DNA from: Scatosoma sp048465415
GTDB lineage: Bacteria > Bacillota > Clostridia > Christensenellales > Borkfalkiaceae
Length of the DNA: 64,000 nt
Reading direction: 5' to 3'
Assembly: GCA_048465415.1 (NCBI GenBank)
Contig: DBFWLO010000019.1
Span: forward strand, 1 to 64,000
Below the pieces are notes generated by a model. That model saw only the letters and a list, made by a program, of their open reading frames with translations. It was not told the origin of the DNA and searched no databases. Positions 1 to 8,529 of this stretch are shown in pieces (the first letter of the stretch is position 1; each line of letters starts with the position of its first letter). Position numbers and translations under genes: made by a program.

Positions 1-490
1 GCCTGCCGTACTATTCAAATATTTTTTGAAGATTCTGCGATTTTAATTTCTCTTCCTGCACAGCATCATCGCTGCAACGATCGTGCGGATGATCATTAAG
101 CCGAGCATCTTTTTATAAAAATTTGCAGTGAAGCTCCCGGTGTCTGTGAAAACTATCCTTCCGATATTTATTTTTATGTCAACGACGTGAAGTCAGGGTT
201 CTGGACGCCTCCCGGGAAACTTTTCGACGGGCTGCTTTTCTCCCTCATCACGCTTCGGGGACTACAACGAAGGAATCAAAGCAAAAGAAAGAGACCGAAT
301 TTCTCAAATCCTGATCATTTAAAGTCTTATACTCAAAATAATAAATCCGAACCCGCTGCCTATCGGCAAGATATGGTTCGGATTTATTATTATAGAAGAT
401 AGGATTCCCCGTAATTCGCTTTGCCAGAACTGCTTTTTCAATAATTTGAGAGATCGTCCTAAAACTTTGTTTATCTCACCAAGAAATAAT
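1..490. other. Region without a convincing gene
   Basis: No protein-coding frame here has both a ribosome-binding site and a recognisable product. A plus-strand frame (187-402) and a 21-codon minus-strand frame (108 down to 43, short and hydrophobic) are open but unsupported. The only clear structure is the inverted repeat at 337-391, listed separately. The stretch is more AT-rich than the rest of the window and could be a gene boundary or decayed sequence. Confidence 0.6.
337..391. terminator. 17-bp inverted repeat, possible bidirectional terminator
   Basis: The arms at 337-353 and 375-391 are perfect reverse complements over 17 bases. Inside the 21-base loop, TGCC (357-360) can pair with GGCA (365-368). 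The outer ends are rich in A and T on both sides, but there is no uninterrupted T run, so termination is inferred rather than clear. It lies downstream of the last minus-strand reading frame (492-716), where a terminator would be expected. Confidence 0.4.
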
Positions 491-491
491 T

Positions 492-716
492 TTAACAGAT
501 CTTAATGTTTCTAGATCCTTTCGTTCTGCGAAATAACGCGTTATCTATCAACGAAAATCGTTTTTCTATGTCGGGATCCCAGCCGTTCTTTTCAGCGTAC
601 TTCCGATGCTCCAACTTTTTATAACATTCTCTATATGCCATCTTTCCAAGTAAGCACACCGATTGTTTGCATTGTCTATGACTTTTGTAAAATCTTTGAT
701 AGATCCTTTCAGCCAT
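492..716 (-). CDS. Small hypothetical protein (doubtful)
   Basis: A 74-residue, strongly basic frame starting 25 bases after the c-di-AMP receptor gene on the same strand. It contains four Cys residues and ends in a Cys. I recognise no domain. No clear ribosome site precedes the ATG. Its position after a gene with a strong promoter and before an inverted repeat makes translation possible, but it could equally be a chance frame. Confidence 0.3.
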   Translation of the reverse strand: MAERIYQRFYKSHRQCKQSVCLLGKMAYRECYKKLEHRKYAEKNGWDPDIEKRFSLIDNALFRRTKGSRNIKIC

Positions 717-741
717 TATTCAAAAAAGATCGGAACTTCCC

Positions 742-1071
742 TCACATTTTTTCGTAATATTCGACGTCGGTTACGAACACGGTGGCTCCGCCGACCAGGA
801 CCTCGGTGGGAAAATAGTTAAAACCGCGGTAACCGCCTTCTCCGGAAGGCATAGTCGGCACCATCTGCATTCTTTGCGCGCAGTTTCTGCGTATAATTTC
901 TACCGCGGCGGTCACTTTATCGTTATCCGTTCCGATGAGCAGCGTCGTATTTCCCGACTTCAAAAATCCCCCCGTCGTTGCCATCTTGGTGAAAAAATAC
1001 CCTTCTTTCGTGAGCGCGTCGCACACGGAACCGGCATCTTTTTTATTGACGATAGCCGTTATCATTTTCAT
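742..1071 (-). CDS. pstA: Cyclic di-AMP receptor, PII-like (PstA/DarA family)
   Basis: A 109-residue protein of the YaaQ/PstA/DarA family, trimeric PII-like proteins of Bacillota that bind the second messenger c-di-AMP in the cytoplasm. Visible family marks are the N-terminal TAIVNKKD strand, the KMATTGGFLKSGNTT segment that forms the ligand loop, the IGTDNDKV stretch and the C-terminal GGATVFV strand. The length matches the family. I place the start at the third codon of the longest frame, because AGGAGG then sits seven bases upstream. A strong promoter lies just ahead (1095-1123), so it is probably expressed on its own and unrelated to the sugar operons. Downstream effects of PstA are poorly understood in general. 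Confidence 0.95.
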   Translation of the reverse strand: MKMITAIVNKKDAGSVCDALTKEGYFFTKMATTGGFLKSGNTTLLIGTDNDKVTAAVEIIRRNCAQRMQMVPTMPSGEGGYRGFNYFPTEVLVGGATVFVTDVEYYEKM

Positions 1072-1094
1072 AATCATTCCTCCTACGCGCTTTT

Positions 1095-1123
1095 ATTATA
1101 TCACAGGAGAAAGTCAAAGTCAA
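1095..1123 (-). promoter_or_regulatory. Sigma-A promoter for the c-di-AMP receptor gene
   Basis: On the minus strand, TTGACT (1118-1123) and TATAAT (1095-1100) are separated by exactly 17 bases. It lies between the end of the tocopherol-cyclase-like gene and the ribosome site of the receptor gene, which supports separate transcription. Confidence 0.85.
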
Positions 1124-1150
1124 TAGGGAAATAAAATCTCTCTTCGCATT

Positions 1151-2002
1151 CTATCCGAGGCTCACCCATTCCATTCCCGCGTTTTTACCCCGCAGACTGT
1201 AAAGAACTTTTTCGTTTTCGTACAGCGTCAGTTCTACGGCGCCTTCCAGATCTTCTTTGATAATATTTTTCATTTTTCCTTTTTCGGGAGCGGACAATGC
1301 CTGCGCGTTATCTCCCGAAAATTTGACTTCCAAGCGTAATTTTGATCTTTTCAAAATAATTTCGCCCTTTTGCAATTTCTCGATCCGCGCGAAATTATAG
1401 GTCGCAAACCGATACTCTTTGCCGTCAATAAGTAAGACGCAGATCAACCCCAAAATCGGCAGATTAATATCGGCTGCCGATAAGAAGAACGCGGCGTCCG
1501 CTTTTGCAAATTCGTTGCATTGGAGCCAGCAATACGCTTTCGGGAAAGATTTCCCCCAGTCTTTTTCGATATATCCGACCGCGTTTTTCAGCGTTATCTT
1601 TTTATCCTCAAACTGCGCCGTCCCCTGTACTTCGTGTTTCATACTGATAATTTTATGCTTACAAGGCGTGCCGAATTTAAAGCACCCCATGATATCCTTT
1701 TCAAGCCCCGTAAACGCCCCGAATTTTACGTCCAGCGATAAAAAGTCGCCGGAAAAGTTTATTCCCTCCTCCGAAAAGCGATTGTTTCCGATTCGTACCT
1801 CTCGATCCGTTGCGAAAAAATCCTCGAAATCGAATTCCACCTTTTTACTGACGCGATTGCAGTTTATTTGAATATACGCTTTTCTCTTTCCTTCGCACAC
1901 GCTTACGGAGGGAATCAGCGCGCAGTTGAAGTCTCGGGCGCAGACTCGAAAGAACCAGCCCTCAAAATAATTTTTCCCTTTTATGCCGTTGAAATAAATC
2001 AT
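1151..2002 (-). CDS. Tocopherol-cyclase/CrtC-like family protein
   Basis: A 283-residue protein resembling the bacterial branch of the tocopherol cyclase-like family (Pfam Tocopherol_cycl), lipocalin-like paired beta-barrels. Supporting motifs are YFEGWFFRV near the N terminus and GYIEKDWGKSFP followed by CWLQCN near residues 140-165, the family's conserved core. No signal peptide or membrane segment is seen, so it is probably cytoplasmic. Bacterial members occur in organisms that make no tocopherol and their substrate is unknown, so I assign no reaction. The ATG lacks a good ribosome site. It follows the AraC-sensor gene after a likely terminator, so it is probably a separate unit, though I found no promoter. 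Confidence 0.75.
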   Translation of the reverse strand: MIYFNGIKGKNYFEGWFFRVCARDFNCALIPSVSVCEGKRKAYIQINCNRVSKKVEFDFEDFFATDREVRIGNNRFSEEGINFSGDFLSLDVKFGAFTGLEKDIMGCFKFGTPCKHKIISMKHEVQGTAQFEDKKITLKNAVGYIEKDWGKSFPKAYCWLQCNEFAKADAAFFLSAADINLPILGLICVLLIDGKEYRFATYNFARIEKLQKGEIILKRSKLRLEVKFSGDNAQALSAPEKGKMKNIIKEDLEGAVELTLYENEKVLYSLRGKNAGMEWVSLG

Positions 2003-2062
2003 ATACTCTAAGTTTTGCCAAAAATCCTCAGATTCAAACCCGGTAAATCCTCATACAGCACC

Positions 2063-2091
2063 TATAAAAAGAGCGGAACCTGTTGCTCCGC
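2063..2091 (-). terminator. Terminator after the AraC-sensor gene
   Basis: On the minus strand, GCGGA (87-91 region of the 2000s) pairs with TCCGC (2073-2077) and is followed by TCTTTTTATA. It lies 23 bases after the stop of the AraC-type gene and closes the operon that starts near 16750. The stem is short, so efficiency is uncertain. Confidence 0.6.
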
Positions 2092-2113
2092 CCGCAAACG
2101 TTCGTCTCTACTT

Positions 2114-4063
2114 TTAAAGCGCATCGGGCTTTTCAAAATAGCTGATGCTCTTAAACTCCATAGGCGTCACCCCGACGTATTCCTTGAAAATCGTCCGGAA
2201 GGTTTTCACCTGCTTAAAACCGCATATATTTGCGATATCGACGATTTTTTTGTTTTTCTTAATCAGCTTCTTAGCCAATTCCACACGTTTCCTATTTATG
2301 TATTTGGAATAATTATAAAAGGTATTCTCCAAAAACATTTTGCTGATATACGACACCGAATAATTAAATTTTGAAGCGAGATATTTCAAGCTCAAATCGG
2401 GATTTGTAAAATTGGAATCGATGTATTCCTTGATCGCTTCAAAACGCGCAGAAGCGACCGTCGGCTTATCTCTGTTTTGCTCGATGAGTTCCAACGCGTA
2501 TTCGTTGACCTCCTTTTTGAACTGTGAGATCGACTTTTCCTGATAGTTAGGGGGCAAAAGCGTCCCCGCCCCGGACAAGCCGGTCAGCATCGCCGCGATC
2601 CGCTCAAACAGATCGAGAATTTCCGACGGTTTAAACGGCTCCTTCTCCAAACGGGCAAAAACGTCCTCGATCAACTCGCCACAAGCGTCTCTTTCATTGG
2701 AGACAATCTCGCTTTTCAACTTCGCTAAAACTTTATCCGTTTCGATATCCAAAGAGGAAAATTTTGGCATTCGGTCGTAAAAAACATCGGTTTCGTTATA
2801 CAGTACCGCATAATTATACGCCGTCTTTGCCTCTTCGCAGGAACTCTTCAACTCTTTGAGAGAACGCTTAATCGTCCCGATCCCGCACACCACTCCGCAG
2901 ACGAGCTCCCCGTCTCCTTCGACGCAGAGAAACCGGTTATCGATGCGGTAGCCGTCGATGCCCGAAGGACTTTTTTCCACGACGATTCGTCTCGGCGCGT
3001 CGTCCCGGACTCCCATCTTTCTCAAAAACCGCAGCGCTTCTTCTCCGTATTCCGTAAACAATAACAGCTTAAAACAGATTTGGACGAGCGCGTCCTTGCT
3101 TCGCATCAGCGGAGAACGCGAGTCCGCCTCCCGTTCTTTGACGACCAAAAACATGTGTTCCAGATTTTCGGTGACGCTTCTCTCCGGCTGCAGCCCGCAC
3201 TCGAATTCCTCGTTGAACGCGCGCAGTTTTCCGTCGATGCTGCAAAGCGTCTTGATAAAAAACAAGCGCATGAGAACATACAGTCCGCAGACCAGAAAGA
3301 GAATGACCAAAAGCATGGCCGCAAAGGAAACGACGTTGAATTTCTCGTTGGCGAAAATATCTACGTTAAAGTAGGGAACTTCGATGTGTTCCCCCTTTTC
3401 CTGTCCGTAAAAAAGTCGGTTTTCGTAAGCGACGCCGATCGTTCCGTTCTCGCCTACCGCGTTCTGACGCAATTTATCAAAATAGGAATTTTTGACGACG
3501 CAAAGAAGCGCTACGTTGCGCACGGTGTAATTTTTCCGCACGAAAACGGACGCTTCCGACCAATTATTATGATAGATAAATTGTATTTCGGGAATGATCC
3601 GAAATTCGGGCAACAAAGAGACGATTTCGGAAATTCCTTTCGCGGAAAGGCCTTCGCCGGAAAAGAAAGAGGCGTATTCCTCCAAAGCGATCATACCGTC
3701 CGAAGAAAGCACGCAGCCCGATTCCGCGAAATAGAGCGCACATTCGCACGAGGCGTCTATGACCGAATTGAAGGAACGAATCGCGTCCGTGCCTTTGATC
3801 CGGTCGATAAAAGAAAGGGAACCGACTTCCTCCTCGGAAAGATAGGCGAAGGTATTGATAAATTCGTATTGCCGGGAAAGAGAGTTCACCGTCTCGATCT
3901 TCCAGAATAGATCCCGGAAATCCGCTTCCACTCTCTTAGCCGCGTTCATGTTGTTGGTTTTATAGTCGCGCCAGCCGAAAACGCCCGCAACGCTCTGCAA
4001 CGACAATAACAGACAGATAAAAATCACATTCAAAATGGTGAGGCTTCGTTTTCCGTAACGCAT
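2114..4063 (-). CDS. Membrane-anchored AraC-family sensor-regulator
   Basis: A 649-residue regulator with the layout of B. subtilis YesS/YtdP-type proteins. A membrane segment lies near residues 8-28, an extracytoplasmic sensing region runs from about 30 to 240, a second membrane segment (AAMLLVILFLVCGLYVLM) follows near 245-265, then a linker region. A C-terminal double helix-turn-helix AraC domain covers about residues 540-645, with SLKYLASKFNYSVSYISKMF as the first helix-turn-helix and VDIANICGFKQVKTFRTIFK as the second. Such proteins are thought to sense extracellular sugars and activate neighbouring Lpl/Ytc-type transporters. Here it is the last gene of the operon with binding protein 9463-11094, which is the likely target. 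Its own ribosome site (AAGGGA) is close to the ATG. Confidence 0.88.
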   Translation of the reverse strand: MRYGKRSLTILNVIFICLLLSLQSVAGVFGWRDYKTNNMNAAKRVEADFRDLFWKIETVNSLSRQYEFINTFAYLSEEEVGSLSFIDRIKGTDAIRSFNSVIDASCECALYFAESGCVLSSDGMIALEEYASFFSGEGLSAKGISEIVSLLPEFRIIPEIQFIYHNNWSEASVFVRKNYTVRNVALLCVVKNSYFDKLRQNAVGENGTIGVAYENRLFYGQEKGEHIEVPYFNVDIFANEKFNVVSFAAMLLVILFLVCGLYVLMRLFFIKTLCSIDGKLRAFNEEFECGLQPERSVTENLEHMFLVVKEREADSRSPLMRSKDALVQICFKLLLFTEYGEEALRFLRKMGVRDDAPRRIVVEKSPSGIDGYRIDNRFLCVEGDGELVCGVVCGIGTIKRSLKELKSSCEEAKTAYNYAVLYNETDVFYDRMPKFSSLDIETDKVLAKLKSEIVSNERDACGELIEDVFARLEKEPFKPSEILDLFERIAAMLTGLSGAGTLLPPNYQEKSISQFKKEVNEYALELIEQNRDKPTVASARFEAIKEYIDSNFTNPDLSLKYLASKFNYSVSYISKMFLENTFYNYSKYINRKRVELAKKLIKKNKKIVDIANICGFKQVKTFRTIFKEYVGVTPMEFKSISYFEKPDAL

Positions 4064-4080
4064 TCCCTTATCCCGTATAT

Positions 4081-4854
4081 TTATTCGTAACGATTATTCT
4101 GCGACGACGCAGGCTCCGTCGAAGGTCTCAACGGAGCTTTTTCAAAGGGCGGTACGTCGGGAATCCCGTAAACGGTCCGGTCTACGACCTCAAATTCTTC
4201 CGCGGAGAGAAATCTCTCGCTCACCGCGTAACCGATACGCCCCAAACGAAGTTTGCAGGCCGTGCCGTTAAAAAACTGATAGGAAAGTCGAATCGTTTTG
4301 GAAAAATTCGCGGCCGCGAAAGAGCTCGTCGGAACGGCGACGTATCCCTCGAATCCGGCGGGCAGCAGAAAACCTTCCTTAAAAGAATATTCGCGCGCTT
4401 CTGCGCCCGGTTCTTTCAGATAGTACGTGGCGCCTTCGGAAATATAAACGTTCGCGTCGTTTTTGCCCGTGCTTACGATGATACTGTATTTCGCGGGAGA
4501 AGTCAATAGATTTTTCACTTCGCTGACGAGGAATTTTGCTTCGCTCCAATCGCGCTCTTCCCGCGGGATCTGTACGTCGTCCACACCCCACATCACCGGT
4601 TGAGACGCTCTGCCCCTGAAATCGACTTCCATATACCGATCGTCTTCCAGATATTCCACACCGCCGCCGTCTGCGACGAGAGAATTAACGCCTCTGTCCC
4701 ACCAGTCCCGGTTTTTGTTGGAATCATAGAAATCTTTGACGCAAATAAACCGATTGTCCCCCGCGGCGCGCGCCGGCGTTCGGCCCGCTCCCGCATATAA
4801 GGAGAGGGACAGGACGCACGCCGCCGCAAAAACGATCGGACGCAAAAGTTTCAT
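4081..4854 (-). CDS. Secreted protein with FxGY-type beta domain
   Basis: A 257-residue protein with a signal peptide (hydrophobic core about residues 6-20, likely cleavage after ARA near residue 30) and no membrane tail, so it should be released. I chose the internal ATG at 4854 because GGAGG stands eight bases upstream; the longer frame has no site. The body looks all-beta. It contains LLPAGFEGYVAVP, the same FxGY signature seen in the proteins at 4869-6107 and 11175-13364, which suggests a shared carbohydrate-binding-like fold. No catalytic motif is visible. The C-terminal 30 residues are Pro/Ser-rich. It sits between the similar 412-residue protein and the AraC sensor in one operon. Confidence 0.75.
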   Translation of the reverse strand: MKLLRPIVFAAACVLSLSLYAGAGRTPARAAGDNRFICVKDFYDSNKNRDWWDRGVNSLVADGGGVEYLEDDRYMEVDFRGRASQPVMWGVDDVQIPREERDWSEAKFLVSEVKNLLTSPAKYSIIVSTGKNDANVYISEGATYYLKEPGAEAREYSFKEGFLLPAGFEGYVAVPTSSFAAANFSKTIRLSYQFFNGTACKLRLGRIGYAVSERFLSAEEFEVVDRTVYGIPDVPPFEKAPLRPSTEPASSQNNRYE

Positions 4855-4868
4855 CTTCCTTACCTCCT

Positions 4869-6107
4869 TCAAAGCGTCCGCCTGCCTTTGCTAAGATATA
4901 CGACCGCAAGCGCCGCGATTCCCAAGCCGACGCCGGCCGCGCCTCCCCCGAGCGCCGAACCGCAGCCTCTTCGTTCCTCGCTCCGTCCGGAATTTTTCTC
5001 TTCCGGCTCTTTATAGACGATAGCGTATGTAAAAGTATCCGTGCCGTTGGTGAACTGCGCCGCGCAATCGGCCGGTATCGTTTCAAAGTCGGAGAGCTTA
5101 ACATTGTTTTTAAGTATGTTGAGAGAAAAACCTTCCTTTAAGGCGAACAAGGCCCGAAACTCGCTCACCGTAACTTCTTTATCCAAAGTGATGCTTTCTT
5201 TGTCGTGATTCACCGTAAGGCCTTCGTCCGTGACGGGACGAATGACGGATGCGGCAGTCTCGGCGCTTCCCTGCTGTTCTCCTTTGAGAAAATCGTCTAT
5301 TGCGGAGTCCTTGCCGAATCGGACGTCATCCAACTCGAAAATCGTCCAGGTGTTCTCGTCTGTGCCCGTGATGTCGTAGCCGAGGGGGAAGCCGAAAGAG
5401 ACCATAAACAAGCGTTCGAGGTCGATGACATCGTTGCGGTATTCCGAGCCTTCGGCGAGCCACCAGCCCGGCTGCTCGAGCGTATCCGTCGTCAAGGGAA
5501 GATATAAATATCCCTCGAAATCTTTGGGAATGGCGACGGACGCGCCGAGCGTGGATTTGACAATCGTCTTTTCGCCGCCGAACGGCTCCAAAATCGCCGC
5601 TTTATTCCATTTGATCGCCCAGTGCTCCTGCCCTTCGTCGTTCATGGCTTTCGGCTTGGTCTGCTGGTTGAATTTCACCGTCGTCTCCGCGATGTCCGTA
5701 ACGTAAACGATGAGTTCTTTTTCCGCCGCGCTGAGATTCCGCACGCTGATCCGCACGTATTTCGCGCCGCTTTGATCGAGTTTTTCCGTCTCCATCGTAC
5801 CGTTGGACCAGGCGTTGATCGAGCCGTTGGATTTTTGCGTCAGCTTTAAAGATTTCCCCGCCGTCGTTCCGACCGGATCGCCCTGTTCGCAGACGAAACC
5901 GGTCATATTCCCGCTCCATGCGAGCATCTGCTCGAACGCGGTCCGCTCGCCGTCTCTGCCTATCAACGTGTCGTAGTCGTCAAACGATTCGTAAACGGGC
6001 AGTTCCTCCGCCAAAGCCTTCGCGCATTCCGGCCTCAAAACCGTTCCCCCGCACACAGCCAACGCCCCCGCGCATGCGACGGCAAAGATTCTTTTCCATA
6101 TTTTCAT
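4869..6107 (-). CDS. Secreted beta-domain protein with Cys-type C-terminal tail
   Basis: A 412-residue secreted protein with a signal peptide (residues 1-33, ending ALA). A beta-rich region of about residues 36-270 carries IPKDFEGYLYLPL, the FxGY signature shared with its neighbours, and ends in DDVRFGKDS. A short Ig-like module follows near 290-370. The C terminus is RRGCGSALGGG, a hydrophobic stretch and GRRTL, the candidate sorting tail found on nine proteins in this window. The start has AAGGAG upstream. No enzymatic residues are recognisable, so a surface glycan-binding role is inferred. It is 14 bases from the next gene and belongs to the operon from 16654 down to 2114. Confidence 0.78.
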   Translation of the reverse strand: MKIWKRIFAVACAGALAVCGGTVLRPECAKALAEELPVYESFDDYDTLIGRDGERTAFEQMLAWSGNMTGFVCEQGDPVGTTAGKSLKLTQKSNGSINAWSNGTMETEKLDQSGAKYVRISVRNLSAAEKELIVYVTDIAETTVKFNQQTKPKAMNDEGQEHWAIKWNKAAILEPFGGEKTIVKSTLGASVAIPKDFEGYLYLPLTTDTLEQPGWWLAEGSEYRNDVIDLERLFMVSFGFPLGYDITGTDENTWTIFELDDVRFGKDSAIDDFLKGEQQGSAETAASVIRPVTDEGLTVNHDKESITLDKEVTVSEFRALFALKEGFSLNILKNNVKLSDFETIPADCAAQFTNGTDTFTYAIVYKEPEEKNSGRSEERRGCGSALGGGAAGVGLGIAALAVVYLSKGRRTL

Positions 6108-6136
6108 AACGTCTTCTCCTTATTTTTTACAAAGCT

Positions 6137-7642
6137 CTATTTCAAAGTGATTTTGCCCAACGCGTAATCCCGCATTGTGTCCGCGTTTTTGCCGATCGGC
6201 ATCGCGACGGCGCTTTTTCCGTTATTATTCCTGTCCGCAAGGGCGATCCTGAGGGTATACGTGCCCGCGGGCAGGGAATCCCCGCCGGGGAGGTTAAACG
6301 TCGTCGCGTATTCGTACGGCTCGCTCTCTTTCAAAAGGGAAGTCAGATCGAAATCCTCGTCCCGATAGGCAACGTAAACTTCCTTTCCCGACGCGTCCGC
6401 AAGGGACAGACAAAGCGGATAATCGCGGTACAAAACGCCGCTCCCCGTATTCACCCAGGCGGACTCGAATTCGATCTTCCCGCCGACGTTCGCCTCCGCG
6501 CTGAACTTGACCAAAGTCGGATAAATTCTGTATCCGATCGTCTGGTTGTCGAACCGTTCGGAAGGGACGAGCGACTCGTTGAGATAGTCGTACGGATAGT
6601 CGAGAATCCGCTCATAGTTTCCCTTATAGAATCCGAAGGTGGCGACGTTGGCGCGCGCCGCGCAGAAGGACGCGTAGGAAGTGACCACGTTGGTACGCTC
6701 GCTCATGCCCCAGCACGATTCGGCAAACACGGGCGTCTGCGGATAGTTTTTCGCGCGCAGCCACTCGAAAAAATACTTCTCCTTGTAGTACACGTTTTCC
6801 ACAGCGTCGAAACGAAGCGCGAAGCCTTTTTTCATCGCGTTATCGTAGGCGGCTTCTTTCTCGTAAGCGAGAAATTCCTCTTCGCCGAAACAGGATTTCG
6901 ACGGCACGTTGATGGCGATCTTCGTGAGCCGATAGGGCGCGAACGCCTCGGCGTAAATATCCACAAAGTCGTTGAGCACTTTGGATTTTTCCGTTTTATA
7001 ATTCGGATCGGAAGTATCCCAATAGTTTCCCCACTCGCTGTCCCATTCCCCGTACAGACCGTAAGCCCTGGAATCGATCACGTCTATGGCGCCGTCCTCG
7101 TACTCCGCGCAAAGCGCCGTCAAAAACGTTTTTACAAGATTCTGGTAGACAGGATTGGAATATTCCGGGTGCTGAAAATAATAGTCCTTATTATTGTTGA
7201 ATATCTTCGCGTCCTTAAACGTTCCGACGTCGGGCACATATTTCACCCAGGCGGGATATCCCTCGATCTCCCAAACGTCGTCCGGCATCAGATACAGCCG
7301 AAGATATACCGTTTTTCCGTCCTTTCTCAGCCTGTCGATCGCCTTTGTCAGCAGAGAAAAGTCGAATATTCCCCGCTGTTTTTCCATCTGATCCCAGCTG
7401 CAAAGAATGATCCCTACGTCGAAATCGTCCGGGATCCCGTATTTGGCGATCTCTTCGGGAAAACCGTAGTACGACCAGCCCATGAGCGGATTATGCAGCC
7501 GTTCGCCGTTGTCGTCGCCGTAAAAAGCGACTTTGCCGCGGCTGATGATCGGGCGCGTATCCCCCTCCGGCGTTTTTCCGCAGGCGGCGGGAACGGCGAG
7601 CCCGAGGCAGAACGTCAGTAATAAACAAATGATTTTTTTCAT
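6137..7642 (-). CDS. Lipoprotein, glycosidase-like barrel with DUF4832-like C terminus
   Basis: A 501-residue lipoprotein with a lipobox Cys at residue 21 (VPAAC). Residues about 38-370 look like a clan-A type TIM barrel: HNPLMGWSYYGF, GIILCSWDQMEKQRGIFDF, YLRLYLMPD and AYGLYGEWD, where Glu199 is a plausible acid/base. The C-terminal 130 residues form a beta domain of the DUF4832 type (GYRIYPTLVKF, TYTLRIALADR). I know no characterised member with this layout, so hydrolase activity is inferred from fold-like motifs only. A clear paralogue lies at 16785-18260 and a more distant relative at 48933-51233. It follows the permease pair in the operon. GGGAGAAAGG precedes the ATG. Confidence 0.72.
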   Translation of the reverse strand: MKKIICLLLTFCLGLAVPAACGKTPEGDTRPIISRGKVAFYGDDNGERLHNPLMGWSYYGFPEEIAKYGIPDDFDVGIILCSWDQMEKQRGIFDFSLLTKAIDRLRKDGKTVYLRLYLMPDDVWEIEGYPAWVKYVPDVGTFKDAKIFNNNKDYYFQHPEYSNPVYQNLVKTFLTALCAEYEDGAIDVIDSRAYGLYGEWDSEWGNYWDTSDPNYKTEKSKVLNDFVDIYAEAFAPYRLTKIAINVPSKSCFGEEEFLAYEKEAAYDNAMKKGFALRFDAVENVYYKEKYFFEWLRAKNYPQTPVFAESCWGMSERTNVVTSYASFCAARANVATFGFYKGNYERILDYPYDYLNESLVPSERFDNQTIGYRIYPTLVKFSAEANVGGKIEFESAWVNTGSGVLYRDYPLCLSLADASGKEVYVAYRDEDFDLTSLLKESEPYEYATTFNLPGGDSLPAGTYTLRIALADRNNNGKSAVAMPIGKNADTMRDYALGKITLK

Positions 7643-7656
7643 TTACCTTTCTCCCT

Positions 7657-8529
7657 TTATCCTTTTACCGAGCCGACCATGATGCCGTGCACGAAATATT
7701 TCTGTAAAAAAGGATAAATCATCATGATCGGGAACATCGTCACGACGACCGCCGTATATTTCAGCTGCGCCGCCTCGACGGTGGCGTTGACGTCCGTTCC
7801 CGTGCCGCCGAATTCGGAATTGTCGAACAGCCGTTGCAGATAGTTCTGGATCAACTGTTTTTTGGGATCGTCCAAATAAAGCATGGACGTAAAATACGTA
7901 TTCCAAAAACCTACGATCATGTAGAGCGTCAGCACCGCCAAAATGGGTTTCGCCAAAGGAATCCCGAAATACCACAGCCGTCTCACCGGTCCGCAGCCGT
8001 CTATGTTCGCGCTTTCGAAAATACTCTCGGACAGAGAAAGATAGTAGGTGCGCGCGATGATCATATTCCAGGCGTTGACAGAACCGGGCAGAATCACCGC
8101 CCACATCGTATTCAACAGGTTAAGCCTCGTGACGACGACATACGTGGCGATCATGCCGCCCGAAAAAAACATCGTAACCATGACGATCCAGATGACGAGC
8201 CGGCGATGGTAAAAATCCCGCTGGGAGACGGCGAAGGAAAGCATGACCGTGCCCGCCACCCCGATCAGCGTCCCCGAAACCGTATAGACGACGGTGTTGC
8301 CGTAGGCGTGCCAAAGCTCTTCATAGCGGCCGAGCAGGCGATAGGAATCGAGCGTAAAGCCTTTGGGCAGCAGATATACGTCTTGGAGCAGAATATGCTC
8401 ACGACCGGAAAAAGAAACGCTGACGATATAGAGAATGGGCCAGACGGTGACGAGCGTCGTCAGGATCAGAAACGCATAGATGATCCCTTGCCAAAGTTTT
8501 GCGCCCGTCCCTTTTCCTTCCCTTACCAT
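7657..8529 (-). CDS. Sugar ABC transporter permease, YtcP/LplC type
   Basis: A 290-residue inner-membrane permease of the CUT1 family with six predicted membrane segments. The ATPase-contact EAA loop reads FESANIDGCGPVRRL followed by FGIPLAKP, near residues 190-215. The C terminus (KYFVHGIMVGSVKG) is typical of LplC/YtcP proteins. Its ATG overlaps the stop of the partner permease gene by seven bases (ATGGTAA), with GAGGTGA upstream, indicating translational coupling. With 8523-9485 it should form the channel fed by the binding protein 9463-11094. The substrate is unknown; related systems take up oligosaccharides. No ATPase is encoded nearby. Confidence 0.93.
   Translation of the reverse strand: MVREGKGTGAKLWQGIIYAFLILTTLVTVWPILYIVSVSFSGREHILLQDVYLLPKGFTLDSYRLLGRYEELWHAYGNTVVYTVSGTLIGVAGTVMLSFAVSQRDFYHRRLVIWIVMVTMFFSGGMIATYVVVTRLNLLNTMWAVILPGSVNAWNMIIARTYYLSLSESIFESANIDGCGPVRRLWYFGIPLAKPILAVLTLYMIVGFWNTYFTSMLYLDDPKKQLIQNYLQRLFDNSEFGGTGTDVNATVEAAQLKYTAVVVTMFPIMMIYPFLQKYFVHGIMVGSVKG

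Noticed and set aside
43..108. Minus-strand 21-codon hydrophobic frame
   Set aside because: Too short to judge and without a convincing ribosome site or promoter; could be chance.
187..402. Plus-strand 71-codon frame in the left end
   Set aside because: No ribosome site or domain, and its last third is formed by the 17-bp inverted repeat, which points to a structural rather than a coding role.
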